Assembly (NCBI GenBank): GCA_036386835.1
Contig: DASVUX010000029.1
Coordinates: forward strand, 1-64,000
Direction of reading: 5' to 3'
DNA length: 64,000 bases
Origin: 2-12-FULL-35-15 sp036386835
GTDB taxonomy: Bacteria > Bacteroidota > Bacteroidia > 2-12-FULL-35-15
The notes under the pieces were generated by a model. It did no database searches. It was not told the DNA's origin and worked only from the letters and a program-made list of their open reading frames with translations. Position numbers and translations under genes: made by a program. How positions within the stretch are numbered: position 1 is the first letter of the stretch; the number at the start of each line of letters is the position of its first letter. Shown here one piece after another: positions 49,532-58,708 of the stretch.

Positions 49532-52231
49532 ATGAAAAATAATCTTTACAAACTAATTTTAGGTTTAGTTTTAGGAACGAGCGTTTCGGCTTACGGCCAG
49601 TTTAAATGCGGAACGACCGAAGCAATGAGAAAGCTGGTAGAGAAGCATCCGGAACTGGCAGGTGCTTTAAATGCTGAAACCCCGGACTTAAGCGGATTTC
49701 AGATGCGCAGCCCGAATTATGACAGCACTACGCTATATATCGTGCCTGTTGTATTTCACGTGCTTCATACAAATGGGAGTGAGAATATCTCAGATGCCCA
49801 GATCTTTGACCAGATAGCAATTCTAAATGAAGATTTCAGGAAGATGAATGCGGATACAGCAACTGTTGATTCAGCATTCTATGATAATATGGCGGATTCC
49901 CGTATTGAGTTCAGGCTTGCCCAGCTTGACCCGAACGGGAACTGTACAAACGGTATTGACCGGATCTATTCCCGTCTGACAAACAATGCGGATGATAATT
50001 CCAAACTTAACCAATGGCCGCGCGATAAATACTTAAACGTGTGGGTAGTAAATACAATGGCAAGTGTTGGTACTGCAGGATATGCATATTATCCTTCAGC
50101 AACGGCAAGCCCTTTATTTCCGTATGACGGTATCATCATCCTTAACGATTATATCGGGAGCATAGGAACTGGTGCGACAGGAAGATCACGTGCACTTACT
50201 CATGAAATTGGGCATTATCTGAACTTACCTCATACATGGGGAAGTACCAATGAGCCTGGTGTTGCCTGCGGTGATGACGGAGTTGGTGATACACCAATGA
50301 CGAAAGGCCACACAGCTTGTTCTGCGGTGGATAAATACGCTCACGCTTGTGAATTTTATCCGATTAGTAATGCTGCCCGTTACACCTTTAATGATGTTAC
50401 CACAGGATCGGGTACGGTAGATCCTACACCTAATGACACAACCAACAGCATTAGCCTGTTGCCTTTTACTGCGGTGAATGTTTCTTCCAACCCAACCGCA
50501 AACGGAAGATTTGAGTTTTCCAACTGGGGTACAGGTGCAACCAACGGAGCAACAACTTACGCTTCAATGACCGGTGCTTTGAGTACAACTAAATATTATG
50601 AGTTTAGTATCAGTCCAAGGTCAGTAGATACATCAATGACCATCACTGGGATTTCCTTTGTTGTTAACAGGTCTGCTACAGGTCCGAGAACATGGGCAAT
50701 CCGGTCGAGCTTAAACAATTTTACTACCAATATTACTCCAACTATCAGCCCTGCAAATACGAATCTGATGATTCCTGCATCAACTACTGTCTGGATGATG
50801 AAGTTCGATTCAACCCAGTCGCAGATCGGCTGTAAAGTTACTTTGCCTTCAAATACCTATACAACTGTCTCCCCTATCAGATTCAGGATCTACGCATTTA
50901 ATGCTGAAGATGCCCTGGGTTCGTTCGGAATTGACAGTGTTCAGGTTATCGGAACATTTGGTGTGGTAGAGAATACTGAAAACTTCATGGATTATTCTTA
51001 TTGTTCCAAAATGTACACAAGAGGCCAAAAAGAACGTATGCGTACTGCTTTATCAAGTACTATTGCTAACCGCGCTAATCTTTGGTCCGCTTCCAACCAT
51101 GCATTTACCGGAATTTTAAATCCACAGAACTGCGTTCCTTTGCCAGAGTTTTCTTACAACAAGATCAGGATCTGTGCCGGTAATTCTGTTGTCTTCACAA
51201 AGAACATTCAACGTGGGACACCTGACAGTCTCCGCTGGAGATTCCAGGGAGGAGTACCTGCAACATCCACATCAATGGCGAACAATATTACCGTTAATTA
51301 CCCAAATCCAGGATTATACACTGTTTCATTAACAGCATACAATTCTGCGGGTACGGATTCAGTTGTTAAAACTGATATTATCAGGGTAGATGGCAATTGG
51401 GCTGATATTAACACCGGTGGTTCTTTCCTTGAAGATTTCCAGAATACTTCTGATTTCTACTGGAAATGGCAGGTACACGATATCGATAACAACGGCAAAA
51501 CCTGGTATGTAAGCAATGTTGGTTATAACAGCACGAAAGCTGTTGTTATGACGGCACATGACAATTATGCAAATGATGTTGATGAGTTGTTAAGTCCTTC
51601 TTTTAATCTGGATTATACCAGCGGTAACGTAATGACATTCAGATGTGCGGCTGCTTCTGCAGGTCTTACAGGAGCTGAAGTAAATGACAAGCTTGATCTT
51701 TATGTAACGAGCAATTGTGGTGTGAACTGGACACTCTTGAAGAGCTTCCATGACAGCACGCTGATCAATAACGGGTATCATCCTAACTATTTTACTCCGA
51801 CTTCGCCAACTCAGTGGGCATTCCGGTCAGTTCCAATTCCTGCGTTATATGCAACAGGAAACACAAGATTCAAATTCCAGTACACTACAGGTGCAGCAAG
51901 TAATAGTATTTATCTTGATGATATCAATATTACCGGAGTTGTTGGAATCGATGAGAACAATGATGCTGTTGCAAGCATGTCAGTTTATCCTAACCCGACA
52001 AGCCAGGCAGCTACAGTGGCTTACCAGTTAAGTTCTAAAGCTGATACCAGGATTGAAGTTATGGATGTACTTGGGAAAGTAATTTTCTCCCAGGTTAACA
52101 AAAACCAGGCTGACGGAAATTACTCGGTAACAATTTCGAAACAGAACCTTGAGTTAAGAAATGGTATCTATTTCGTTAAGTTAACTGTGAATGATAAGTC
52201 GGCTACAAAGAAGCTAATTGTTACACAATAG
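49532..52231 (+). CDS. Secreted M43-family zinc metalloprotease with T9SS sorting domain
   Basis: An 899-aa protein with signal peptide (cleavage near SAYGQ, 23), a metzincin catalytic domain with the extended zinc motif HEIGHYLNLPH near 224-234 (M43, pappalysin/cytophagalysin group) and the Met-turn region NFMDYSYCSKMYT near 488, interrupted by an inserted beta domain of about 200 residues (about 285-480). A PKD-like domain (FQGGVPATSTS ... NPGLYTVSLTAYN) spans about 545-620, followed by a jelly-roll-like region and a type IX sorting domain (SMSVYPNPTSQAATVAY ... GIYFVKLTVND). It should be a surface or released protease. Confidence 0.92.
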   Translation: MKNNLYKLILGLVLGTSVSAYGQFKCGTTEAMRKLVEKHPELAGALNAETPDLSGFQMRSPNYDSTTLYIVPVVFHVLHTNGSENISDAQIFDQIAILNEDFRKMNADTATVDSAFYDNMADSRIEFRLAQLDPNGNCTNGIDRIYSRLTNNADDNSKLNQWPRDKYLNVWVVNTMASVGTAGYAYYPSATASPLFPYDGIIILNDYIGSIGTGATGRSRALTHEIGHYLNLPHTWGSTNEPGVACGDDGVGDTPMTKGHTACSAVDKYAHACEFYPISNAARYTFNDVTTGSGTVDPTPNDTTNSISLLPFTAVNVSSNPTANGRFEFSNWGTGATNGATTYASMTGALSTTKYYEFSISPRSVDTSMTITGISFVVNRSATGPRTWAIRSSLNNFTTNITPTISPANTNLMIPASTTVWMMKFDSTQSQIGCKVTLPSNTYTTVSPIRFRIYAFNAEDALGSFGIDSVQVIGTFGVVENTENFMDYSYCSKMYTRGQKERMRTALSSTIANRANLWSASNHAFTGILNPQNCVPLPEFSYNKIRICAGNSVVFTKNIQRGTPDSLRWRFQGGVPATSTSMANNITVNYPNPGLYTVSLTAYNSAGTDSVVKTDIIRVDGNWADINTGGSFLEDFQNTSDFYWKWQVHDIDNNGKTWYVSNVGYNSTKAVVMTAHDNYANDVDELLSPSFNLDYTSGNVMTFRCAAASAGLTGAEVNDKLDLYVTSNCGVNWTLLKSFHDSTLINNGYHPNYFTPTSPTQWAFRSVPIPALYATGNTRFKFQYTTGAASNSIYLDDINITGVVGIDENNDAVASMSVYPNPTSQAATVAYQLSSKADTRIEVMDVLGKVIFSQVNKNQADGNYSVTISKQNLELRNGIYFVKLTVNDKSATKKLIVTQ

Positions 52232-52245
52232 TATTTTATAGTATA

Positions 52246-52285
52246 GCTTGAAAACGCCCTCTGCAAAGAGGGCGTTTTTTTTTAA
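52246..52285 (+). terminator. Terminator after the M43 protease gene
   Basis: The stem AAAACGCCCTCT / AGAGGGCGTTTT (52251-52278 region) closes on a small loop and is followed by a run of T. It lies about 20 bases past the protease stop and isolates the gapdh transcript. Confidence 0.9.
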
Positions 52286-52354
52286 ATATGCGCTGATGTT
52301 TTTTGAAGAGGATGAATTGATTTCATTTTATCTTTACGGAAAATAATTTCACAG

Positions 52355-53350
52355 ATGAAAAAGATAAAAGTAGCGATCAATGGTTTTGGGCGTATCGGGA
52401 GGGTTTCTTTCCGGCTTATGCTTGAAAAGGGGAATATAGAGGTGGTAGCGATCAATGATCTTACTGACAGTAAAACATTGGCGCATTTACTTAAGTATGA
52501 TTCTGTTCATGGCCGGATTAAAGCTGTTGTGGGTTTCGAAGATAAAACCTTGATCGTTGATGGCAGGAAAATACCGGTATATGCAGAAAAGGACCCCTCT
52601 GCGCTTCCCTGGAAAGCTCTTGATGTAGATGTGGTAATTGAATCCACAGGGTTCTTTCTTAACAAGGAAACAGCAGGCAAACACATAGCTGCCGGTGCCA
52701 AAAAGGTGATTATTTCTGCACCGCCTGATAATAATGAAATTAAAACCGTAGTGCTTGGGATTAATGATGAGATACTGAAAGGCGATGATAATATAATTTC
52801 AAATGCATCATGTACTACTAACTGCGCAGCGCCAATGATCAAAATCCTTGACGAGAACTGGGGCCTTGAAGACGGTTATATCACCACGGTGCATTCATAT
52901 ACGGGTGACCAGAGGCTGCACGATGCTCCTCACAAGGATTTGCGGAGGGCACGGGCTGCCGCCTTGTCAATTGTTCCCACATCTACAGGTGCCGCAAAAG
53001 CGATCACTAAAATTTTTCCTCACCTTGAAGGAAAGCTTGGCGGCTGCGGAATGCGTGTCCCTGTTCCTGATGGTTCTCTGACAGATATCACCTGTGTGCT
53101 CAAGAAAAAAGTAACGGTAGCAGAAATCAATGCTGCGTTTAAGAAAGCGGCAGAGGGGAATCTGAAAGGAATTCTCGAATATACCGAGGACAAGATCGTA
53201 TCCATAGATATTGTTGGAAATCCGCATTCATGTATTTATGATGCAGAGTTTACATCTGTTATCGGGAATATGGTAAAAGTGATCGGATGGTATGATAATG
53301 AATATGGGTATTCCAGCAGGCTCTGTGACCTGGTCACAAAGATCGGTTAG
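52355..53350 (+). CDS. gap: Glyceraldehyde-3-phosphate dehydrogenase, type I
   Basis: A 331-aa phosphorylating GAPDH. The NAD-binding start is INGFGRIGRVSFRLM, the catalytic cysteine is in SNASCTTNCAAP near 150, and HSYTGDQRLHDAPHKDLRRARAAALSIVPTSTGAAKA (in two stretches) carries the usual catalytic histidine region. The C-terminus WYDNEYGYSSRLCDLV is intact. It acts in glycolysis and gluconeogenesis. Monocistronic, with its own upstream region after a terminator; converges with the small membrane protein gene at 53355. Confidence 0.97.
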   Translation: MKKIKVAINGFGRIGRVSFRLMLEKGNIEVVAINDLTDSKTLAHLLKYDSVHGRIKAVVGFEDKTLIVDGRKIPVYAEKDPSALPWKALDVDVVIESTGFFLNKETAGKHIAAGAKKVIISAPPDNNEIKTVVLGINDEILKGDDNIISNASCTTNCAAPMIKILDENWGLEDGYITTVHSYTGDQRLHDAPHKDLRRARAAALSIVPTSTGAAKAITKIFPHLEGKLGGCGMRVPVPDGSLTDITCVLKKKVTVAEINAAFKKAAEGNLKGILEYTEDKIVSIDIVGNPHSCIYDAEFTSVIGNMVKVIGWYDNEYGYSSRLCDLVTKIG

Positions 53351-53354
53351 GGCA

Positions 53355-53753
53355 TCAGAGGATCCTTCCGTTGTATTTTCTAAGGCTGTCCGGCTGGGCT
53401 ATATCAAACTCGTTATATTCATCTTCCGTGATAAGTAAACGGCTTAAGCCGGGATCATCCCTGAAATACACCAGAGGAAAAGTGCACTTAAGAAAATAAT
53501 TATCTTCTTTAGTCCAGCCATGATATTTCTGGCAATGCTTATATTTTCTGCCATTGACGGAATATTCAAAATAAATCCAGCAGCCATTTGTGTTGTATTC
53601 CCCGAGATTATCATGTTCAACTATAGTTGCAGTTGTCAGTTTCGGATTCGCCTTTATCTTTTTAATATCCCCGCTCTTGCTAAAAATGCCGATGATCCCA
53701 AACACTGCAATTACAGCTACAGGAATCAATGTAAGTTTTAGTTTTTTTGACAA
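53355..53753 (-). CDS. Small membrane-anchored protein, DUF3592-like
   Basis: A 132-aa protein with an N-terminal hydrophobic helix (LTLIPVAVIAVFGIIGIF) and a soluble beta-rich domain containing ATIVEHDNLGEYNTNGCWIYFEYSVNGRKYKHC split over two strands and FPLVYFRDDPGLSRLL. This resembles DUF3592-type proteins, which are small, membrane-tethered and uncharacterised; the match is weak. It is the last gene of the minus-strand run, 28 bases after lpxH. Confidence 0.65.
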   Translation of the reverse strand: MSKKLKLTLIPVAVIAVFGIIGIFSKSGDIKKIKANPKLTTATIVEHDNLGEYNTNGCWIYFEYSVNGRKYKHCQKYHGWTKEDNYFLKCTFPLVYFRDDPGLSRLLITEDEYNEFDIAQPDSLRKYNGRIL

Positions 53754-53781
53754 AATGTTTCTTTTAAGATTGAAAGAGTTG

Positions 53782-54531
53782 CTATTTGTAAGCTTTCAGC
53801 TCAAGGCTGCTGCCGTCAAATACAGCATAACTGTTATAGTTTACCCATTCTCCAAGGTTAATATACCTGCTGTTCTCACTTAACCTGATATCAAGCGGAA
53901 GATGCCTGTGACCGAAAATAAAAAAATCGAAATGCTCTTTTTTTAATACCTCTTTTGCATAGATAGCTAACCATTCCTTTTCCTCACCAAGAAATTTTAT
54001 GTCTTGCGGGCCACTGGAAACTCTGCTTTTTCGCGACCAGAAATGTGCCATTCCAAAGCCAAGGTTCGGATGGAGCCTTGCGAACATCCATTGACTGACC
54101 TTATTAGCGAAAACCTTTTTAATGAACTTGTAACCATGATCACCCGGGCCTAAGCCGTCACCATGTCCAAGATAAAATTTTTTATTGTTATATGTTCTGC
54201 TGATCGGGGCGCGGTGAATGGTAATGCCGAGCTCTTTCGGGAGATAATCGAACATCCACATATCATGGTTGCCGGTGAAAAATGAAACCGGGATTCCCGA
54301 ATCGTTGATCTCTGCGATCTTACCAAGCAGGCGGACAAACCCTTTAGGAACTGAATGCCTGTGTTCGAACCAGAAATCAAAAACATCTCCCATCAGGAAG
54401 ATCTCTTCGGCATCATGTTTAATTTCATCAAGCCACTTAACAATAAGCTTCTCTCTTTTAAGACTGCTCTCAAAATCAGGAACGCCAAGATGAAAGTCGG
54501 AAGCGAAATATATTTTTTTGCCGGGTTTCAT
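53782..54531 (-). CDS. lpxH: UDP-2,3-diacylglucosamine diphosphatase, LpxH type
   Basis: A 249-aa calcineurin-like phosphoesterase. All metal-binding blocks are seen: SDFHLGV near 12, GDVFDFWFEH near 48, GNHDMW near 91, GHGDGLG near 123 and GHRHLP near 204. It hydrolyses UDP-2,3-diacylglucosamine to lipid X in lipid A synthesis at the cytosolic membrane face. Another lipid A gene, lpxK, is 8.5 kb upstream on the same strand. It follows the M1 peptidase gene by 9 bases. Confidence 0.92.
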   Translation of the reverse strand: MKPGKKIYFASDFHLGVPDFESSLKREKLIVKWLDEIKHDAEEIFLMGDVFDFWFEHRHSVPKGFVRLLGKIAEINDSGIPVSFFTGNHDMWMFDYLPKELGITIHRAPISRTYNNKKFYLGHGDGLGPGDHGYKFIKKVFANKVSQWMFARLHPNLGFGMAHFWSRKSRVSSGPQDIKFLGEEKEWLAIYAKEVLKKEHFDFFIFGHRHLPLDIRLSENSRYINLGEWVNYNSYAVFDGSSLELKAYK

Positions 54532-54540
54532 TTTACTTTT

Positions 54541-57500
54541 CTATAATGAGAAATCTCTGACCAGGTTAAACGGATTCAGAAGGTTGATGTTAAGCGTAAA
54601 CCGGATTGTTTCAGGATAGCTAAGGCCATTGGCCAGTTTATAGGCTTTGAAATCGTTGCAGATCAGGACAGGGAAAAATACCTCGAAAATATTTTTACGA
54701 ATGAATAAGCATACACCGGCATCATAAAGGAACTGGTCTTTATTGATCCCGTCTTCTCCGCAGGTCCCAAGATCAGCATAAAAGCCGACAGGAATCTTCA
54801 TGTTCCCCAGGGTGGATTTTAAATTCACCGCGGTAAGCCATTTACCGGACTGACCGTTAGCGGAATAGAATTTAAACCCTCCGTCCCGCTCAGTCATCTG
54901 GTTTGCCAGGATCCCGTCAGTTTCAGTTCTTCCCAGGTAGATATTATCATAAAGATAATCCTGGTAACCTCTCCAGCCGCTCATGCGAAAACGGTATAAA
55001 CCTGCGAACCCCGGCTCGGTTCCAACGAAAGTTCCTGCAAAGAACCTCACATCAAAGCTTTTATTTTTGTTTTTGAATTTGTAACTGTAGTTTGCTGTAA
55101 GTGCGACCTTTTGCATGGTGCCCATTCCATGCTGAATATTTAGATTCAATCCATATGGCATTACTGCATGACTTTTTGAGAAACTATAGTTAAGATCGCT
55201 GAAGAATTCATTAGCTATGGTTCTTTCAGCAATATAATCCGAAGTATTTAAGCCAACAGAAATATTGTACTTGTAATTATCCTTCATTATCATGATGTAG
55301 CGATAGTGAATTTTATTAGTGTAAGGACTCCTGGCTCTTTTCTTTTTTAGTTCAAGATTTAATTCAGGTGCAATTTTGGTAAAGTGCAGATCAAAAGGAG
55401 CATTAGAAAATGCATACCGCGCAGCAGTGATACCAACAGACATTTTTTGCAAGCCTTGCGGATAGGTATTAAAGGCAATATGCCCATAACCTGTCAGCGA
55501 TTTGGTAGTATGACTGTACATCGGCATTAACTGATACTCAAATTTCTTCTGAGGAAGGAAATTATTGTATACAGCCAGTCCGAACATCCATTTATTATAA
55601 TTATTCCAACCGGCAACAGGCGTCCAGTAGATCTGCGACTTATCCGGGTGGTCGAGGCTTCCAAGGAATTTGATACTTACAGGTTCTGCTTTTTTGAACA
55701 GGCCCCTGGTGCGGATAGTGTTATTATTCCTGTTGACCTCGGGCATATTTTCAGGATAATCAATTTTGAAATAATCGATATCAGCAGGCGGGAACCCTAG
55801 GACCGCTTTCCCTTCAAAACCTTCATACATCACTTCGCCAACGGGCTTATCATTCTTAATCCCATAGATGATAACCGGCCCGTTGATCTCTCTTTTGTTC
55901 TTTACCCCGATATCCCATGCCCCATCCTGTCTCTTCTTTACGAAGGCAACTTTATAATCCAGTTTTTTAGTGGAGCCAACCAGGTCGGTAAAAAACCAAT
56001 TGAGGTCCTTTCCCGTTTCAGTTTCCAATACCTTTTTAAGATCGGCAGGCTGCGGATGTTTGAAATGCCACAGGTCGAAGTACTTTCGCATAGCGGCATC
56101 ATAGGCTTCATCACCAAGATACTTTTTCAGGTAATCGAAGGCAAGTGCGGTTTTAGAATACACGTCTCCACCGTAATTGAAAGAAGTATAATCATAAGAA
56201 GGTGTTTCTATTGGCTGGTCTTCGTTCTGTGCTGCTGCGATGATGTATGCAAGGTAGTACTGGTATTTCTGCTTGTAATGGTCAATATCAAGGCCCTTTC
56301 CAATGAAATCTACCATTCCGTCTGTCAGTTTCTTATCCGGGTATTTGGTTTCGACATAGCGCAGTTCATTTGCCGAGTTCAACCCTTCATCCAGCCAGGG
56401 ATGTTCGCGTTCATTGGATCCGAGCATTCCATAGAACCAGTTGTGGCCTACTTCATGGGTGATCACCACGTCCAGCTGAAAGTCATTCCCTGAGGAACCA
56501 ATCACGGTAATATTGGGATATTCCATCCCGCCTCCAGCGCTTATCGTTCCGTCAACAGCCGTGCAATGATTGTAAGGGTAATCGCCATTCCATAATGAAT
56601 AGTAGTAAATGGCATCATTCATATATTTAATGCTTTTTTTCCACAGGTTTCCTTCTGCATTGGTGAACATGACCCAGGTATCAACCTTATGCTTTGTATG
56701 CGGAGTTATAACTTCGCCTTTCAGCACATGATAACGTTTATCGCAGAACCATGCAAAGTCGTGAACATTAACCTGCTTAAAACGAATTGTTTTCGTGGTG
56801 CTGTCAGAGAGTGGGAACGCGAGGTCCTTAGGGTCGAAACTTTCAATCGCTTCTGTGGCTTTTACTTTTTCATCGAGCCATTGTTTCTCTGCTTCAGCAT
56901 CCGTCATATCACCCGTGGCACCAAGAACATAATTCTTCGGGAGCGTGATGCTCACATCAAAGCTTCCAAATTCCGAATAAAACTCACCCTGATTCAGGTA
57001 GGGCATCTGGTTCCATCCGTTTTTATCATAAACGGCTGGCTTCGGATACCATTGCGTGATTTGGTAGGACTGACCGATATGTCCGAGCCGGGATATTTTT
57101 CCGGATGGGATTTTGACATGAAAGGGTGTTGTGATAATGATCCTGCTGCCGCTCTTTAACTGCTCGTTCAGGTAGATCTTGCAAATATCCGTGCTGTCTT
57201 TTAGGATCTCCCATCTGACGGGTTTGCCGTCAACCTTAAAATCAATCATGTCGATAAAACCTCTTTCACTCTCTTTGGAATAATAAAGGTCGGTTTCACC
57301 ATTCTCAAGGTTCTGTTTTGCAAGGGCCGTGGTGTTATCCTTGTAAGCATTCGGCCAGAGGTGCATATACAAATAGCTTAATGCATCAGGGGAATTATTA
57401 ATGTATTCAATCCTTTCTTCAGCATTCAGTTCATGCTTAACATCATCGAGCTTTACGCTGATGGTATAGTTCACTTCCTGCTGGAAGTAGCTTTGCCCGA

Positions 57501-57552
57501 AAAAGGCACAGGACAAAAGCATCAAAAAACTTAAAGACAGGAATCTTAGCAT
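54541..57552 (-). CDS. M1-family metallopeptidase with a barrel-like C-terminus
   Basis: A 1003-aa protein with signal peptide (cleavage near CAFFGQ, 20). The M1 catalytic part spans about 25-530: the GGGMEY substrate motif near 348, and the zinc site HEVGHNWFYGML with the third ligand in WLDEGLNSANE (HExxH-18-E) near 371-396. After a linker of beta domains to about 630, the last 370 residues are amphipathic strands ending NLLNPFNLVRDFSL, which looks like an outer-membrane beta-barrel rather than the usual M1 C-terminal helices. It has no T9SS tag. It sits between the TlpA gene (10 bases) and lpxH (9 bases), suggesting one operon. Confidence 0.88.
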   Translation of the reverse strand: MLRFLSLSFLMLLSCAFFGQSYFQQEVNYTISVKLDDVKHELNAEERIEYINNSPDALSYLYMHLWPNAYKDNTTALAKQNLENGETDLYYSKESERGFIDMIDFKVDGKPVRWEILKDSTDICKIYLNEQLKSGSRIIITTPFHVKIPSGKISRLGHIGQSYQITQWYPKPAVYDKNGWNQMPYLNQGEFYSEFGSFDVSITLPKNYVLGATGDMTDAEAEKQWLDEKVKATEAIESFDPKDLAFPLSDSTTKTIRFKQVNVHDFAWFCDKRYHVLKGEVITPHTKHKVDTWVMFTNAEGNLWKKSIKYMNDAIYYYSLWNGDYPYNHCTAVDGTISAGGGMEYPNITVIGSSGNDFQLDVVITHEVGHNWFYGMLGSNEREHPWLDEGLNSANELRYVETKYPDKKLTDGMVDFIGKGLDIDHYKQKYQYYLAYIIAAAQNEDQPIETPSYDYTSFNYGGDVYSKTALAFDYLKKYLGDEAYDAAMRKYFDLWHFKHPQPADLKKVLETETGKDLNWFFTDLVGSTKKLDYKVAFVKKRQDGAWDIGVKNKREINGPVIIYGIKNDKPVGEVMYEGFEGKAVLGFPPADIDYFKIDYPENMPEVNRNNNTIRTRGLFKKAEPVSIKFLGSLDHPDKSQIYWTPVAGWNNYNKWMFGLAVYNNFLPQKKFEYQLMPMYSHTTKSLTGYGHIAFNTYPQGLQKMSVGITAARYAFSNAPFDLHFTKIAPELNLELKKKRARSPYTNKIHYRYIMIMKDNYKYNISVGLNTSDYIAERTIANEFFSDLNYSFSKSHAVMPYGLNLNIQHGMGTMQKVALTANYSYKFKNKNKSFDVRFFAGTFVGTEPGFAGLYRFRMSGWRGYQDYLYDNIYLGRTETDGILANQMTERDGGFKFYSANGQSGKWLTAVNLKSTLGNMKIPVGFYADLGTCGEDGINKDQFLYDAGVCLFIRKNIFEVFFPVLICNDFKAYKLANGLSYPETIRFTLNINLLNPFNLVRDFSL

Positions 57553-57562
57553 AAAACATTTT

Positions 57563-58696
57563 TTATTTCAGGATCTCCTCCAGTTTTTTCTCCAGATCTT
57601 CACCCCGCAGGTTTTTAGCAATGATATTTCCTTTTTTATCCAGGAGAACATTATAAGGAATGCCATTGAAATTGTAAAGTTTTACGACAGGGGATTGCCA
57701 GTGCATGAAGTCCGACACATGACTCTTCCAAGTAAGGCCGTCCTTTGCTATCGCTGCAATCCATTTATCCTTGTCTTTGTCAAGTGAAACGCTGTAAATA
57801 TCAAATCCCTTCGATTTATATTTATTGTAGGCCTTCACTACATTAGGGTTTTCAGCCCTGCATGGCCCACACCAGGAAGCCCAGAAATCTACCAGCACGA
57901 CTTTGCCCTGCAATGAAGACAATGGAAGCGGCTTTTCATCCGGTGTGTTCATCAGGATCTCCGGTGCAGCAGAACCGATTGAAAGCTTTTGCTGGGAACC
58001 AACGCTGGCATGAAAAGATTGGATGTATGATGAGTTCGGATATTTTGCATACAGGCCACGGTCCAGGATAATATATGTCTGCATGAATTCTTCGGGAGGC
58101 AATTGCTGTATGGCTGCAAGTGAAGCAAATGAAGAGGAGTTCTTTTCAATGAATTCCTGGAGATATTTATTATGGTCATTCACAAGTTTCGTATATGGCT
58201 TTTCCAGCTGTTTGCTCACAGAATCGATGCGAAGCGAATCCATTTTTGCAGTGTTAACGAAAGCCTGGAATATTCTCTGCAGTGAATCGCGCTGGCGGTA
58301 GTTAATTCCAGAGCGCTGGTTCAGTTCCCAGAATAACTCAGAGTCCGGTGATCCTTTTACTGTATAGGTATTCCCCAGGTCCTGGGCATCACCGCTGATA
58401 GTTACTTTCTGGCCGGGTTCCAGGATGAGGGTAGCAAAGTTCTTATCAGAGATCTTTAAGCGATAGAATCCTGTTTCGGTAATGGGTGCGTTCAGCGTGA
58501 ACTCACCTTTTTCATTTACCTGGGCGGTATCAAGAGGTTTGACAGCCTCCTGTGTAAGTTGTTCGAGATATACATTCTCTCCGTGAGAATTGCTGAGCTG
58601 GCCTTTAATCTCAAAATCAGAACCGGAAGAGCCCGTGTTTCCACAGGCGAAAGCCAATGTGAAAGGAAGCAGTAGTAATATGTTTTTAAATTTCAT
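57563..58696 (-). CDS. TlpA-like thiol-disulfide lipoprotein with DUF4369
   Basis: A 377-aa lipoprotein (lipobox LAFACG, Cys18) with an N-terminal DUF4369 domain at about 25-135 (FEIKGQLSNSHGENVYLEQL, GEFTLNAPITETGFYRLKI), a helical middle and a C-terminal thioredoxin fold at about 235-377 with VVLVDFWASWCGPCRAENP, whose CxxC is near 275. It probably keeps periplasmic thiols reduced (cytochrome c maturation-type or resistance). Bacteroidetes carry many such DUF4369-TlpA proteins, so its specific partner is unknown. Confidence 0.92.
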   Translation of the reverse strand: MKFKNILLLLPFTLAFACGNTGSSGSDFEIKGQLSNSHGENVYLEQLTQEAVKPLDTAQVNEKGEFTLNAPITETGFYRLKISDKNFATLILEPGQKVTISGDAQDLGNTYTVKGSPDSELFWELNQRSGINYRQRDSLQRIFQAFVNTAKMDSLRIDSVSKQLEKPYTKLVNDHNKYLQEFIEKNSSSFASLAAIQQLPPEEFMQTYIILDRGLYAKYPNSSYIQSFHASVGSQQKLSIGSAAPEILMNTPDEKPLPLSSLQGKVVLVDFWASWCGPCRAENPNVVKAYNKYKSKGFDIYSVSLDKDKDKWIAAIAKDGLTWKSHVSDFMHWQSPVVKLYNFNGIPYNVLLDKKGNIIAKNLRGEDLEKKLEEILK

Positions 58697-58708
58697 TTGC
58701 TTTATAAT

